Shown: positions 36,304 through 45,677 of the stretch, piece by piece
Layout: each line of letters begins with the position of its first letter
Numbering within the stretch: position 1 is the stretch's first letter
From: Serratia sp. Ag1
GTDB lineage: Bacteria > Pseudomonadota > Gammaproteobacteria > Enterobacterales > Enterobacteriaceae
Direction: 5' to 3'
DNA length: 64,000 bases
NCBI RefSeq assembly: GCF_000743355.1
Contig: NZ_JQEI01000001.1
Coordinates: 32,822 to 96,821, forward strand
Program-made: the position numbers and the translations under genes
The notes under the pieces: model-generated
What the model was told of the DNA's origin: nothing
Seen by the model: the letters and a program-made list of their open reading frames with translations, nothing else
The model's database searches: none

Positions 36304-36393
36304 ATGGCGTCACCGGTCCTCAATCGAATTCAAACTGCAACCAACGGCTTGAAAGATAATGGGATAGCGCCCTCAGATACCTTTGCCCCTTAA
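36304..36393 (+). CDS. Upstream ORF between TPP riboswitch and thiB
   Basis: A 29-codon frame starts ATG eight bases after the GGAGGG that forms the 3' end of the TPP aptamer, and stops TAA at 36391-36393, 16 bases before the thiB GTG. The peptide begins MASPVLNRIQ and has no recognised motif. Its ribosome-binding site is part of the aptamer, so TPP could control its translation and, by coupling, that of thiB. Whether it is translated is unknown. Confidence 0.4.
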   Translation: MASPVLNRIQTATNGLKDNGIAPSDTFAP

Positions 36394-36409
36394 ATTTCAG
36401 GAGTGCAAA

Positions 36410-37396
36410 GTGGTCAAGAAATACCTACCCTGCCTATTGCTGCTGGCTGCCGCCCCCGTGCTGGCCAAGCCGACGTTAACGGTTTACACCTACGATTCTT
36501 TCGCCGCCGACTGGGGCCCTGGCCCTGCCATCAAAAAGGCGTTTGAGGCCGACTGCGATTGCGAATTGAAATTCGTGGCGCTGGAAGACGGCGTTTCACT
36601 GCTCAACCGCGTGCGGATGGAAGGTAAAAACAGCCCTGCCGATATCGTGCTGGGGTTGGACAACAACCTGCTGCAAGCGGCAAAGCAAACCGGCCTGTTC
36701 GCCGAGAGCCAGGTGGATCCCCACAAGCTGACCGTTCCCGGTGGTTGGCAAGACAACACCTTTATTCCTTACGATTACGGCTACTTCGCGTTTGTTTACA
36801 ACAAAGATAAACTGAAAAACCCACCGAAAAGCCTGCAGGAACTGGTGAGCAGCGATCAGCCCTGGAAGATCATCTATCAGGATCCGCGCACCAGCACGCC
36901 GGGGCTCGGCCTGCTGTTGTGGATGCAAAAAGTGTATGGCGACAAAGCGCCAGAAGCCTGGCAACAGTTGGCGAAAAAAACCGTCACCGTCACCAAAGGC
37001 TGGAGTGAAGCCTATGGTCTGTTCCTGAAAGGCGAAAGCGATCTGGTGCTCAGCTACACCACCTCCCCGGCTTACCATCTGATCGAAGAGAAAAAAGACA
37101 GTTACGCCGCCGCCAATTTCAGCGAAGGCCATTACCTGCAGACGGAAGTGGCCGCCAAGCTGAAAGCCAGCAATCATCCCGAACTGGCAGAACGCTTTAT
37201 GCAGTTTATGGTGACGCCAGCCTTTCAAAACCTCATCCCTACCGGCAACTGGATGTATCCGGTGATTAAAACCACGCTGCCTGCGGGTTTTGAGCAAATG
37301 ACGGTGCCAAAAACGGCCTTGCAATTCAGTGCTGAAGACGTCGCCAAACACCGTGGCGACTGGGTCCGGGCATGGCAAACTGCCGTCAGCCAGTGA
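36410..37396 (+). CDS. thiB: Thiamine-binding periplasmic protein
   Basis: ThiB binds thiamin, thiamin phosphate and TPP in the periplasm for the ThiBPQ importer. The start is GTG at 36410 (MVKKYLPCLLLLAAAPVLA), six bases after AGGAG; this gives a clean signal peptide cleaved after VLA. The product is 328 residues (E. coli 327). Conserved stretches include LTVYTYDSFAADWGPGP, YQDPRTSTPGLGLLLWMQK and SYTTSPAYH. It overlaps thiP by 25 bases. Confidence 0.95.
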   Translation: MVKKYLPCLLLLAAAPVLAKPTLTVYTYDSFAADWGPGPAIKKAFEADCDCELKFVALEDGVSLLNRVRMEGKNSPADIVLGLDNNLLQAAKQTGLFAESQVDPHKLTVPGGWQDNTFIPYDYGYFAFVYNKDKLKNPPKSLQELVSSDQPWKIIYQDPRTSTPGLGLLLWMQKVYGDKAPEAWQQLAKKTVTVTKGWSEAYGLFLKGESDLVLSYTTSPAYHLIEEKKDSYAAANFSEGHYLQTEVAAKLKASNHPELAERFMQFMVTPAFQNLIPTGNWMYPVIKTTLPAGFEQMTVPKTALQFSAEDVAKHRGDWVRAWQTAVSQ

Positions 37397-38985
37397 TCCC
37401 GCGCTGGTTATGGCCGGGGCTGCTGGCCGCTGGCCTGATCGGGCTAATCGCTCTGCTGGCTTTCGGCTCGCTGTGGCGGCACGCCCCGAGTAGCGACTGG
37501 CGCAACCTGTGGCAAGACCGCTATCTGTGGCACGTGGTGGGCTTTACCTTCTGGCAAGCGCTGCTGTCGGCCCTGATCTCGGTGCTACCCGCCATTCCGC
37601 TGGCTCGTGCGCTCTATCGGCGGCGCTTCCCTGGCCGCAACCTACTGCTGCGCCTGTGCGCCATGACGCTGGTCTTACCGGTGCTGGTGGCAGTTTTCGG
37701 CCTTCTGAGCGTGTATGGCAAGCAGGGCTGGCTGGCGATGCTGTGCGGCTGGCTGGGGATCAATTATAGTTTTTCCCCTTACGGCCTACAGGGTATCCTG
37801 CTGGCACATCTGTTTTTTAATCTGCCGCTGGCAGCTCGTTTACTGCTACAAGCGCTGGCAAATATCCCCACTGAGCAGCGCCAACTGGCGGCACAGTTGG
37901 GGATGAACGGCTGGCAACAGTTCCGCTTTGTGGAATGGCCCGCGCTGCGCCGCCAGATCCTGCCCAGCGGCGCGTTGATTTTTATGCTGTGTTTTGCCAG
38001 TTTTGCCACCGTCCTGTCGCTTGGCGGCGGGCCGCAGGCCACCACCATTGAGCTGGCGATCTATCAGGCACTGAGTTACGACTACGATCTGGGCCGCGCC
38101 GCGCTGCTGGCCTTGATCCAACTGACCTGCTGTCTTGGGCTGGTGGTGCTCAGCCAACGTTTGAACCAAGCGCTGCCGGTGGGCCATACCCATGCTCAGC
38201 GCTGGCGCAACCCGGAAGATAGCCGCTGGCGGCGCATCAGCGATAACCTGCTGATCGGCTTGACCTTGCTTTTACTGTTGCCCCCCTTGCTGGCGGTGAT
38301 TGCCGACGGAGCTAATCGTAACCTTATCAACGTATTGCAGCAGCCACCGCTGTGGCAGGCGCTGTTTACCTCGCTGCGCATCGCGCTCGGTGCCGGTCTG
38401 CTGTGCGTGGTGTTAACCATGATGTTGCTGTGGAGCAGCCGCGAGCTGAAACTGCGGCAACGGCCAGCACAGGGGCAAATGTTGGAACTAAGCGGCATGC
38501 TGATCCTGGCGATGCCGGGCATTGTGCTGGCAACCGGCTTCTTCCTGCTGTTGAGTGATACTATCGGGTTACCACAATCCCCCTATGCGCTGGTGATCCT
38601 CACCAATGCGCTCATGGCGGTGCCTTATGCGCTGAAAGTGCTGGAAAACCCGATGCGCGATCTGGCCGAACGCTATAATCCGTTGTGCCTGTCGCTGGAT
38701 ATTCATGGCTGGCAGCGCCTGCGCTGGATTGAACTGAAAGCCTTACAGCGCCCACTGGCGCAAGCTCTGGCCTTTGCCTGCGTGCTGTCGATTGGCGACT
38801 TCGGCGTGGTTGCCTTGTTCGGCAACGAACAGTTCCGTACTCTGCCTTTTTACCTGTACCAGCAGATTGGTTCCTACCGCAGCAATGACGGTGCGGTTAC
38901 CGCCGCGCTGCTGTTGTTACTGTGTTTCCTGCTGTTTACCCTGATTGAACGCTTACCGGGCCGCCATGCAAATGTTGACGCTTGA
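37372..38985 (+). CDS. thiP: Thiamine ABC transporter permease
   Basis: ThiP is the inner-membrane permease of the thiamin importer. The 537-residue product (E. coli 536) is a fused double permease with about 12 membrane segments. Two EAA-type cytoplasmic loops are visible, one around [20 protein letters not shown] and one around [19 protein letters not shown]. The start [13 protein letters not shown] aligns with the E. coli start even though it lies inside thiB. Confidence 0.95.
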   Translation: MANCRQPVIPRWLWPGLLAAGLIGLIALLAFGSLWRHAPSSDWRNLWQDRYLWHVVGFTFWQALLSALISVLPAIPLARALYRRRFPGRNLLLRLCAMTLVLPVLVAVFGLLSVYGKQGWLAMLCGWLGINYSFSPYGLQGILLAHLFFNLPLAARLLLQALANIPTEQRQLAAQLGMNGWQQFRFVEWPALRRQILPSGALIFMLCFASFATVLSLGGGPQATTIELAIYQALSYDYDLGRAALLALIQLTCCLGLVVLSQRLNQALPVGHTHAQRWRNPEDSRWRRISDNLLIGLTLLLLLPPLLAVIADGANRNLINVLQQPPLWQALFTSLRIALGAGLLCVVLTMMLLWSSRELKLRQRPAQGQMLELSGMLILAMPGIVLATGFFLLLSDTIGLPQSPYALVILTNALMAVPYALKVLENPMRDLAERYNPLCLSLDIHGWQRLRWIELKALQRPLAQALAFACVLSIGDFGVVALFGNEQFRTLPFYLYQQIGSYRSNDGAVTAALLLLLCFLLFTLIERLPGRHANVDA

Positions 38986-39676
38986 AAAACTGACCTACCT
39001 GTATGACCACCTGCCGATGCGTTTTGATCTGCGCCTCCAACCGGGCGAGCATGTCGCGGTGTTGGGGCCAAGTGGTGCCGGTAAAAGCACCCTGCTCAGC
39101 CTGATCGCCGGTTTTTTACCAGCGGCCAGAGGCAAGCTCCTGCTGAACGGCAGTGACCACACCAATACGCCCCCAGCCAAACGCCCGGTTTCCATGCTGT
39201 TTCAGGAAAATAATCTGTTTGCCCATTTGACGGTGGCGCAGAATATCGGGTTGGGGCTGGATCCCGGCCTGCGCCTGAATACCGCCCAAAAGCAGCAGTT
39301 AGCGCACATCGCCCATCAGGTGGGGCTTGGGGATCATGTGCAACGCTTGCCCGCACAGCTTTCCGGCGGCCAACGCCAACGGGCCGCACTGGCGCGTTGC
39401 CTGATTCGCCAACAACCGATTCTGTTGCTCGACGAGCCGTTCTCCGCGCTCGATCCGGCGCTGCGCAACGAGATGCTGCAACTGCTGCAAGAAATATGTA
39501 CACAGCGCCAGTTGACGCTGCTGATGGTCTCGCACAATCTGGAAGATGCCGCTCGCATCGCGCCCCGTACCTTACTGGTGGTGGATGGTCGCATCTATTA
39601 CGATGGCCCAACGCAGGCGCTGATTGAGGGCACCGCCCCAGAAGCACAAGTGTTGGGGATTGCCACAATAACGTGA
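38972..39676 (+). CDS. thiQ: Thiamine ABC transporter ATP-binding protein
   Basis: ThiQ is the ATPase of the thiamin importer. Its start overlaps the end of thiP. I chose the ATG at 38972 ([18 protein letters not shown]), aligned with E. coli ThiQ; the ATG two codons earlier (38966) is equally possible. The product is 234 residues. It has Walker [13 protein letters not shown], the Q-loop MLFQENNLF, signature [11 protein letters not shown], Walker [14 protein letters not shown], and the H-loop in MVSHNLEDA. Confidence 0.93.
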   Translation: MLTLEKLTYLYDHLPMRFDLRLQPGEHVAVLGPSGAGKSTLLSLIAGFLPAARGKLLLNGSDHTNTPPAKRPVSMLFQENNLFAHLTVAQNIGLGLDPGLRLNTAQKQQLAHIAHQVGLGDHVQRLPAQLSGGQRQRAALARCLIRQQPILLLDEPFSALDPALRNEMLQLLQEICTQRQLTLLMVSHNLEDAARIAPRTLLVVDGRIYYDGPTQALIEGTAPEAQVLGIATIT

Positions 39677-39716
39677 TCCAAGACGCGTTTTTTATGCTGA
39701 ATCAATAAACCTGTTG

Positions 39717-39732
39717 TGTGAGTTTTGCACCT
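39717..39732 (+). promoter_or_regulatory. Possible CRP site upstream of ivbL-ilvBN
   Basis: TGTGA-6-CACCT has a perfect left half and a weak right half. E. coli ilvBN is CRP-activated. It lies 48 bases before the leader peptide. A -10-like TATAAA follows, but no good -35 box was found. Confidence 0.3.
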
Positions 39733-39779
39733 GTGGTTTTATAAAATCCTGTTTTTTACTACTGATGATAAGGTTCCCT

Positions 39780-39881
39780 GTGATCGCATCCTCGCTGACT
39801 TCGACTCTACTAACAACCGCGCTACCAGCCGCGGTGGTCGTCGTGCGTGTGGTGGTGGTGGTCGTCGGCAGTGCGCCGTAG
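39780..39881 (+). CDS. ivbL: ilvBN leader peptide
   Basis: A 33-residue attenuation peptide starting with GTG six bases after AAGG. It contains ten valine codons in eleven positions, interrupted by one arginine (VVVVRVVVVVV), then GSAP. Three leucines lie in the first half, two of them adjacent (10 and 11). E. coli IvbL (32 aa) ends in the same way. Valyl- and leucyl-tRNA levels would set termination at the hairpin downstream. Confidence 0.92.
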   Translation: MIASSLTSTLLTTALPAAVVVVRVVVVVVGSAP

Positions 39882-39906
39882 GGTCCGAATCAACGCATCG
39901 ATTCCC

Positions 39907-39945
39907 AAACCCCGCCGGCGCAAACCGGGCGGGGTTTCTTGTTTT
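39907..39945 (+). terminator. ilvBN attenuator
   Basis: AAACCCCGCC and GGCGGGGTTT form a perfect 10-bp stem, followed by a T-rich tract (TTTCTTGTTTT). It lies between ivbL and ilvB. Confidence 0.9.
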
Positions 39946-39992
39946 AGTCCCCTGCCCAGAAATGCAAACCGGCCATGACAAAGGATAGGAAC

Positions 39993-41687
39993 ATGGCAAT
40001 TTCGGGTACGCCACACCAGAAACACCGCTTCACCGGCGCAGAGCTGATCGTACATATGCTGGAGCGCCAGGGCATTACCACCATTGCAGGCATCCCCGGC
40101 GGCGCAGCGCTGCCACTGTATGATGCACTGAGCCAAAGCACCGTTATCAAGCACGTGCTGGCCCGCCATGAGCAGGGTGCCGGTTTTATGGCCCAAGGCA
40201 TGGCGCGCACCAACGGCAAAGCGGCGGTGTGCATCGCCTCCAGCGGCCCTGGGGCCACCAATCTGGTCACCGCCATCGCCGATGCCAAACTCGACTCCAT
40301 TCCACTGGTGTGTATTACCGGCCAGGTCTCCTCCTCCATGATCGGCACCGACGCCTTTCAGGAAGTCGATACCTACGGTATTTCGATCCCGATTACCAAA
40401 TACAACCACCTGGTGCGCGATATCCGTGAACTGCCGCAGGTGATCTGCGACGCCTTCCGCATTGCCGAATCCGGTCGCCCCGGCCCGGTGTGGATCGACG
40501 TCCCGAAAGACGTGCAAACCGCGACGATCGAGCTGGATCAACTGCCGCCAATCGCCGTGCCGAACGCTGCCCCGGCTTTTGAAAACGCACAAGTGGCTCA
40601 GGCTGCCGCCATGATCAATCAGGCCAAGCGCCCGGTGCTGTACCTGGGTGGCGGTATTATCTGTGCCGAAGCGCACACAGCGGCCTTGCAGATGGCCGAG
40701 CGCGCCAACCTGCCCACCACCATGACCTTGATGGCGCTGGGGGCAATGCCGGTAGAACATCCGTTGTCGCTCGGCATGCTGGGTATGCACGCGGCGCGCA
40801 GCACCAACTTTATCCTGCAGGAAGCCGATCTGCTGATCGTACTGGGTGCCCGTTTCGACGATCGTGCCATCGGTAAAACGGAGCTGTTCTGCCCGAACGC
40901 CGACATTATTCACGTGGATATTGACCGTGCCGAACTGGGCAAGGTCAAACAGGCCAACATCGCGATTCATGGCGATGTGGGTCAGGTATTACAGCAACTG
41001 TTGCCGCTTATCGAAGCACAGCCGCGCAGCACCTGGCTGAAAATCGTTAACGACCTGAAAAATGAATTCCCGTTCAACATGCCGAATGTTGAAGATCCGC
41101 TAAGCCACTATGGGCTGGTGAAGGCTGCCGCGCGCTGCGTGGATGAGAACGCCATTATCACCACCGACGTCGGCCAGCATCAGATGTGGGTGGCACAGGC
41201 GTATCCACTGAGCCGCGCGCGCCAATGGCTGACCTCTGGCGGTTTAGGCACCATGGGCTTCGGCCTGCCAGCGGCGATCGGCGCAGCACTGGCCGAACCG
41301 CAGCGCAAAGTGTTGTGTTTCTCCGGTGATGGCAGCCTGATGATGAACATTCAGGAGATGGCGACGGCGGTTGAACACGATCTGGACGTCAAAATCATTC
41401 TGATGAACAACCAGGCGCTGGGGCTGGTGCATCAACAGCAAACCCTGTTCTACCAGCAGCATATCTATGCCGCCACCTATCCGAAGCGTACCGATTTCCT
41501 GAAAATCGCCGCCGGTTTCGGTTTAGACACCTGCGATCTGAATGCAGAAGCAGATCCGCAGGCCGCCCTGATGGAAGCCATCCAGCGCCCAGGCCCTTGC
41601 CTGATCCATGCGCTGATTGATATGAATGAAAAAGTTTACCCGATGGTGCCACCGGGTGCCGCCAACATCGAAATGATTGGAGAATAA
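39993..41687 (+). CDS. ilvB: Acetolactate synthase I, large (catalytic) subunit
   Basis: IlvB is the catalytic subunit of the valine-sensitive acetolactate synthase I. The start is the ATG at 39993 (MAISGTPHQKHRFTGAE), matching E. coli; an in-frame start six codons earlier is possible. The product is 564 residues (E. coli 562). Visible are PGGAALPLYDALSQS, the catalytic glutamate in RHEQGAGFMAQGMAR, FAD-site residues, and ThDP motif GDGSLMMNIQEMATA with MNNQALGLVHQQQ. It differs clearly from IlvI, encoded about 20 kb away. Confidence 0.96.
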   Translation: MAISGTPHQKHRFTGAELIVHMLERQGITTIAGIPGGAALPLYDALSQSTVIKHVLARHEQGAGFMAQGMARTNGKAAVCIASSGPGATNLVTAIADAKLDSIPLVCITGQVSSSMIGTDAFQEVDTYGISIPITKYNHLVRDIRELPQVICDAFRIAESGRPGPVWIDVPKDVQTATIELDQLPPIAVPNAAPAFENAQVAQAAAMINQAKRPVLYLGGGIICAEAHTAALQMAERANLPTTMTLMALGAMPVEHPLSLGMLGMHAARSTNFILQEADLLIVLGARFDDRAIGKTELFCPNADIIHVDIDRAELGKVKQANIAIHGDVGQVLQQLLPLIEAQPRSTWLKIVNDLKNEFPFNMPNVEDPLSHYGLVKAAARCVDENAIITTDVGQHQMWVAQAYPLSRARQWLTSGGLGTMGFGLPAAIGAALAEPQRKVLCFSGDGSLMMNIQEMATAVEHDLDVKIILMNNQALGLVHQQQTLFYQQHIYAATYPKRTDFLKIAAGFGLDTCDLNAEADPQAALMEAIQRPGPCLIHALIDMNEKVYPMVPPGAANIEMIGE

Positions 41688-41690
41688 GCC

Positions 41691-41984
41691 ATGCAGTCAC
41701 TACAAAAGAATCCGCAGGTGATCCTGGAACTGGCAGTGCGTAACCACCCGGGTGTCATGACGCACGTTTGTGGCCTGTTTGCCCGCCGCGCGTTCAACGT
41801 GGAAGGGATCCTGTGTATGCCACTGAAAGACGGCACGCAAAGCCGTATCTGGCTGCTGGTGGCCGACGATCAACGCCTGGTGCAGATGATCAGTCAGGTA
41901 GAAAAGCTGGAGGATGTGCTGCAGGTGAAACGCCACAACGAAGATATGCGGGTGTTTGAACAGTTGGAAGCGTTCTTCCAGTAA
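41691..41984 (+). CDS. ilvN: Acetolactate synthase I, small subunit
   Basis: IlvN is the valine-binding regulatory subunit of acetolactate synthase I. The 97-residue product (E. coli 96) is a single ACT domain, [20 protein letters not shown], and lacks the C-terminal half found in IlvH. It starts three bases after the ilvB stop and ends the operon. Confidence 0.95.
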   Translation: MQSLQKNPQVILELAVRNHPGVMTHVCGLFARRAFNVEGILCMPLKDGTQSRIWLLVADDQRLVQMISQVEKLEDVLQVKRHNEDMRVFEQLEAFFQ

Positions 41985-41997
41985 GCACACGCTCCTG

Positions 41998-42035
41998 GCT
42001 TTCGAGCGGCAGTCACTCTGCTGCCGCTTGAAAGC
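41998..42035. terminator. Long hairpin between convergent ilvN and yabI
   Basis: CTTTCGAGCGGCAG pairs with CTGCCGCTTGAAAG (one G-U) across TCACTCTG, extended by one more pair. It lies between convergent gene ends and probably terminates or protects both transcripts, though neither side has a U-run. Confidence 0.55.
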
Positions 42036-42045
42036 AGGCTGGCAA

Positions 42046-42813
42046 TTAGCCCGCCAACACCTTCCACAATAAATGCCGGTAAACCGGCATTAACGGTTGT
42101 TGCACCAAGTAATAGAAACTGACCAATACCACCACCCAACTCAGCACACAGGCAATACGCAAACGCAGCGGCGAAAGCCAGCGGGCCAGTTTATCTGCCT
42201 CACGTTTGTTTTCACGCCACCAGCGCCAGCTCAGCCACACGGCCAGCCAAATCAGCAACGCCACTTCAAGCAGCAGCCCTTTGAACAAGCCACTGTTGGC
42301 ACTGCTAGGAATGTCGATCGCCACACCGGCCAGAATACCGGGGAAGAAATAGACCGGTGGCCAGGTCAAGCTGCCGATGATATTCGGCAAGGCAAACTTA
42401 TAGGGCGGCAGATCGAGCATCCCGGCCACCATCGGCACCAGCGGGCGCGTTGGGCCAACAAAACGGCCAATCAGGATAGTCGCCATACTGTGCTGATGCA
42501 GCGCATGCTCGGTTTTATCCAGCAGCGCCCGGTTCTTTTGCAGAAATGACCAGCGGTGCAGCGGCCCCTTAAAGGAACGGCCAATAAAATAGGAACTCCA
42601 ATCCCCCAGCAGGCAGCCCACAATCCCAGCTCCCCAGGCCATATAAAAATCCACTTTGCCACTGCCAATCAGTGCGCCGATGCTGGCCATCATCACCGTA
42701 CCGGGCAGCAACAGGCCGACCAGCGCCAGTGATTCCAGAAACGTCACCAACATAATAGCCACCAGGGTGAAGGCCAATGACTGAGTGAGCAAATCCTGTA
42801 AATAGGCTTCCAT
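42046..42813 (-). CDS. yabI: DedA-family membrane protein YabI
   Basis: YabI belongs to the DedA/VTT family; relatives flip undecaprenyl phosphate or phospholipids across the inner membrane. The start is the ATG at 42813 (MEAYLQDLLTQSLAFTL), consistent with E. coli YabI. The product is 255 residues. Family hallmarks include ESLALVGLLLPGTVMMASIG and the loop GRFVGPTRPLVPMVAGM. Five or so membrane segments are apparent. It neighbours thiQ in E. coli; here ilvBN has been placed between them. Confidence 0.92.
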   Translation of the reverse strand: MEAYLQDLLTQSLAFTLVAIMLVTFLESLALVGLLLPGTVMMASIGALIGSGKVDFYMAWGAGIVGCLLGDWSSYFIGRSFKGPLHRWSFLQKNRALLDKTEHALHQHSMATILIGRFVGPTRPLVPMVAGMLDLPPYKFALPNIIGSLTWPPVYFFPGILAGVAIDIPSSANSGLFKGLLLEVALLIWLAVWLSWRWWRENKREADKLARWLSPLRLRIACVLSWVVVLVSFYYLVQQPLMPVYRHLLWKVLAG

Positions 42814-42928
42814 TGAACCTCTGTTGGTTAGCAAGAGCGCGTGGGCGGAGGATTGTCCGGCGCACCACACAGCGAGTCAACCGCTGAATTGCCCGATTTT
42901 GTTGCAGTAACGCCAACATGGGCAACCA

Positions 42929-42952
42929 CTGTATAAAAAACCATGCTAGAAT
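42929..42952 (+). promoter_or_regulatory. Probable LexA box and promoter of polB
   Basis: CTGTATAAAAAACCAT (42929-42944) resembles the E. coli polB SOS box CTGTATAAAACCACAG as I recall it. The left half CTGT is perfect and the right half is degraded. An extended -10 element, TGCTAGAAT (42944-42952), overlaps its end, 39 bases before the ATG. Confidence 0.5.
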
Positions 42953-42991
42953 AATGGCTCCATACGATAAGCATAGACACTCAGGAACGGT

Positions 42992-45358
42992 ATGGGATCT
43001 CTCCAACAGGGCTTCATACTTACACGCCATTGGCGCGACACCCCAACCGGCACCGAAGTCGAATTCTGGCTGGCGACCGACAACGGGCCACAGCAACTCA
43101 AACTGGCTCCCCAACTTTCGGTGGCCTTTATCCCCGCCGAACAGCAGGCTCGTGCCGAATTGCTGCTGCGCGAAGAACGCCAGGTTGAACTGAAACCCCT
43201 GCCGATGCTGGATTTTCATTCCCGCCCGGTGCTTGGCCTCTATTGCCGCCAGCACCGCCAGCTCATCAAGTTGGAAAAATTGCTGAAAGAAGGCGGTATC
43301 AACGTTTATGAGGCCGATATCCGCCCGCCGGAACGCTATCTGATGGAACGCTTTATCACTGCGCCAGTGTGGTTCAACGGCCAGGCCAACGGTAATGGCC
43401 CATTGCTCAACGGCCAGATGAAACCGGCCCCGGACTATCGCCCGAACCTCAAGCTGGTGTCATTGGACATCGAAACCACCGCGCACGGTGAACTCTATTC
43501 CATCGCGCTGGAAGGTTGCGGGCAACGCCAGGTGTATATGCTTGGCCCGGCCAATGGCGGTAACGAGGCACTGGATTTCGATCTGGAATACTGCAACAGC
43601 CGTCCACAGTTGCTGGAGCGGCTGAACCAATGGTTGGAACGGCACGATCCCGATGCGATTATCGGTTGGAACCTGGTGCAGTTCGATCTGCGGGTGTTGC
43701 AAAAGCATGCCGACCGCTACCAGATCCCGCTGCGCTTTGGCCGTGGCGGCAACCTGCTGGAGTGGCGCGAGCATGGCTTCAAGCAAAATCACTTCTTCGC
43801 CAGCACTGCCGGGCGCTTGATCATCGACGGTATCGAGGCCTTGAAATCAGCCACCTGGAACTTCCCGTCTTTCAGCCTGGAATCGGTGTCACAAACGCTG
43901 CTCGGCGAAGGCAAAGCGATCGATAACCCTTATCAACGCATGGACGAAATCGACCGGCGTTTTGCCGAAGATAAGCCCGCGCTGGCGCGTTATAACCTGA
44001 AAGACTGTGAGTTGGTGACGCGTATCTTTGCCAAAACCGAGCTGCTGACCTTCTTGCTGGAACGTGCCACCGTCACCGGGCTGGCGGCTGACCGCAGCGG
44101 CGGCTCGGTTGCCGCCTTCAGCCATCTGTACCTACCGCGCATGCATCGGCAGGGTTATGTGGCACCCAATCTGGGGGAGTTACCAGAAGAACACAGCCCC
44201 GGCGGCTTTGTGATGGATTCACAGCCCGGCCTGTATGATTCGGTCTTGGTGCTGGACTACAAAAGCCTCTACCCATCCATCATCCGCACTTTTCTGATCG
44301 ATCCGGTCGGGTTGGTCGAAGGGATGCAGCATCCTGACGACGCCGATTCTATCCCCGGTTTTCGTCAGGCCCGTTTTTCACGCAGTAAACACTGCCTGCC
44401 CGGCATCGTCAGCCAGATCTGGCAAGGGCGCGAGGCGGCAAAACGCCAGCAGAACAAGCCACTGTCGCAGGCGTTGAAGATCATCATGAACGCCTTTTAC
44501 GGTGTATTGGGGTCGAGCGGCTGCCGTTTCTTCGATCCGCGTCTGGCTTCGTCGATCACCCTGCGCGGCCATGAGATCATGCGCCAAACACGCGAACTGA
44601 TTGAAGCACAAGGCTATCAGGTGATCTACGGCGATACGGATTCGACCTTTGTCTGGCTAAAGAGCGCGCACAACGAGCAACAGGCGGTCGCTATTGGCCG
44701 CAGGCTGGTTGCCCACGTCAACCAATGGTGGCAACAGCACCTGCAGCAAAACTACGGGCTGGAGAGCGCACTGGAACTGGAGTTTGAAACCCACTACACC
44801 CGCTTCCTGATGCCCACCATTCGCGGTGCGGAACAGGGCAGCAAAAAGCGCTATGCCGGGATGATTACCAAACCGGATGGCAGCGAAGAGATGGTGTATA
44901 AGGGCCTGGAAACCGTGCGCACCGACTGGACCCCATTGGCGCAGCACTTCCAGCAGCAGCTGTACCGGCTGATTTTCAAGCAGTTGCCCCATCAGGACTT
45001 TGTTCGCGACTATGTGGCTAAAACCCTGCGCGGCGAGTTTGACGATCAGCTGGTATATCGCAAGCGCCTGCGCCGCAAGCTGAGCGACTATCAGCGCAAC
45101 GTGCCGCCCCATGTGCGCGCGGCGCGCATTGCTGACGACTATAACCGCCAGCAAGGGCGGCCACTGCAGTATCAGAACGGCGGCTGGATCGGCTACGTGA
45201 TGACCATCGCCGGGCCCGAGCCGCTAGAAACCCAACATTCAGCGATCGATTACAATCATTATCTCGAACGCCAACTACAACCGGTAGCAGACGCTATACT
45301 TCCATTTTTGCACGATGATTTTACGACCCTAGTAACCGGGCAGATGGGGTTATTCTGA
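42992..45358 (+). CDS. polB: DNA polymerase II
   Basis: Pol II is an SOS-induced family B polymerase for replication restart and lesion bypass. The 788-residue product (E. coli 783) carries the exonuclease motif [11 protein letters not shown], polymerase motif [15 protein letters not shown], motif [16 protein letters not shown], and motif [11 protein letters not shown]. The C-terminus ends QMGLF, a clamp-binding sequence (QLGLF in E. coli). In E. coli the ara operon lies between yabI and polB; here the two are directly divergent. Confidence 0.97.
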   Translation: MGSLQQGFILTRHWRDTPTGTEVEFWLATDNGPQQLKLAPQLSVAFIPAEQQARAELLLREERQVELKPLPMLDFHSRPVLGLYCRQHRQLIKLEKLLKEGGINVYEADIRPPERYLMERFITAPVWFNGQANGNGPLLNGQMKPAPDYRPNLKLVSLDIETTAHGELYSIALEGCGQRQVYMLGPANGGNEALDFDLEYCNSRPQLLERLNQWLERHDPDAIIGWNLVQFDLRVLQKHADRYQIPLRFGRGGNLLEWREHGFKQNHFFASTAGRLIIDGIEALKSATWNFPSFSLESVSQTLLGEGKAIDNPYQRMDEIDRRFAEDKPALARYNLKDCELVTRIFAKTELLTFLLERATVTGLAADRSGGSVAAFSHLYLPRMHRQGYVAPNLGELPEEHSPGGFVMDSQPGLYDSVLVLDYKSLYPSIIRTFLIDPVGLVEGMQHPDDADSIPGFRQARFSRSKHCLPGIVSQIWQGREAAKRQQNKPLSQALKIIMNAFYGVLGSSGCRFFDPRLASSITLRGHEIMRQTRELIEAQGYQVIYGDTDSTFVWLKSAHNEQQAVAIGRRLVAHVNQWWQQHLQQNYGLESALELEFETHYTRFLMPTIRGAEQGSKKRYAGMITKPDGSEEMVYKGLETVRTDWTPLAQHFQQQLYRLIFKQLPHQDFVRDYVAKTLRGEFDDQLVYRKRLRRKLSDYQRNVPPHVRAARIADDYNRQQGRPLQYQNGGWIGYVMTIAGPEPLETQHSAIDYNHYLERQLQPVADAILPFLHDDFTTLVTGQMGLF

Positions 45359-45677
45359 TATTCTTTCCAACCAGATAGGCTGTAAGAAGAGGTCAGAAAA
45401 ATCATCAGGTTTTGCAGGTGACGAACGCGTCACCTTCCATTACCATAGCGCCCTTCCTAAATTCCGAGCCACTCACCGTGCCGTATTGATAACGTATTCA
45501 TGGTGTGAATAGCTGTGGCTATTGTTTGACAGTGGCACGCCCTCTCACGCCAGGTGAGGGGATGGGTTAGTCGATGCTAACCCGCATAAGAACATTGAAA
45601 GTATTTGAAACAGGTCGCCAGTCTTTACCACCTGCCTGGCGATGAGACTTACTTAAGAAGAATCGAGCCGACAAACT
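45359..45677. other. polB-rapA intergenic region
   Basis: A gap of 319 bases. A hairpin, AGGTGACG-4-CGTCACCT, stands at 45416-45435, 58 bases after polB, and may end its transcript, though no U-run follows. The rapA promoter should lie in the second half; none was clear. Confidence 0.5.

Noticed and set aside
39725..39988. An 87-codon frame over the ilvBN leader
   Set aside because: It is a different frame over ivbL and its attenuator; the valine-rich ivbL frame with its terminator explains the sequence.
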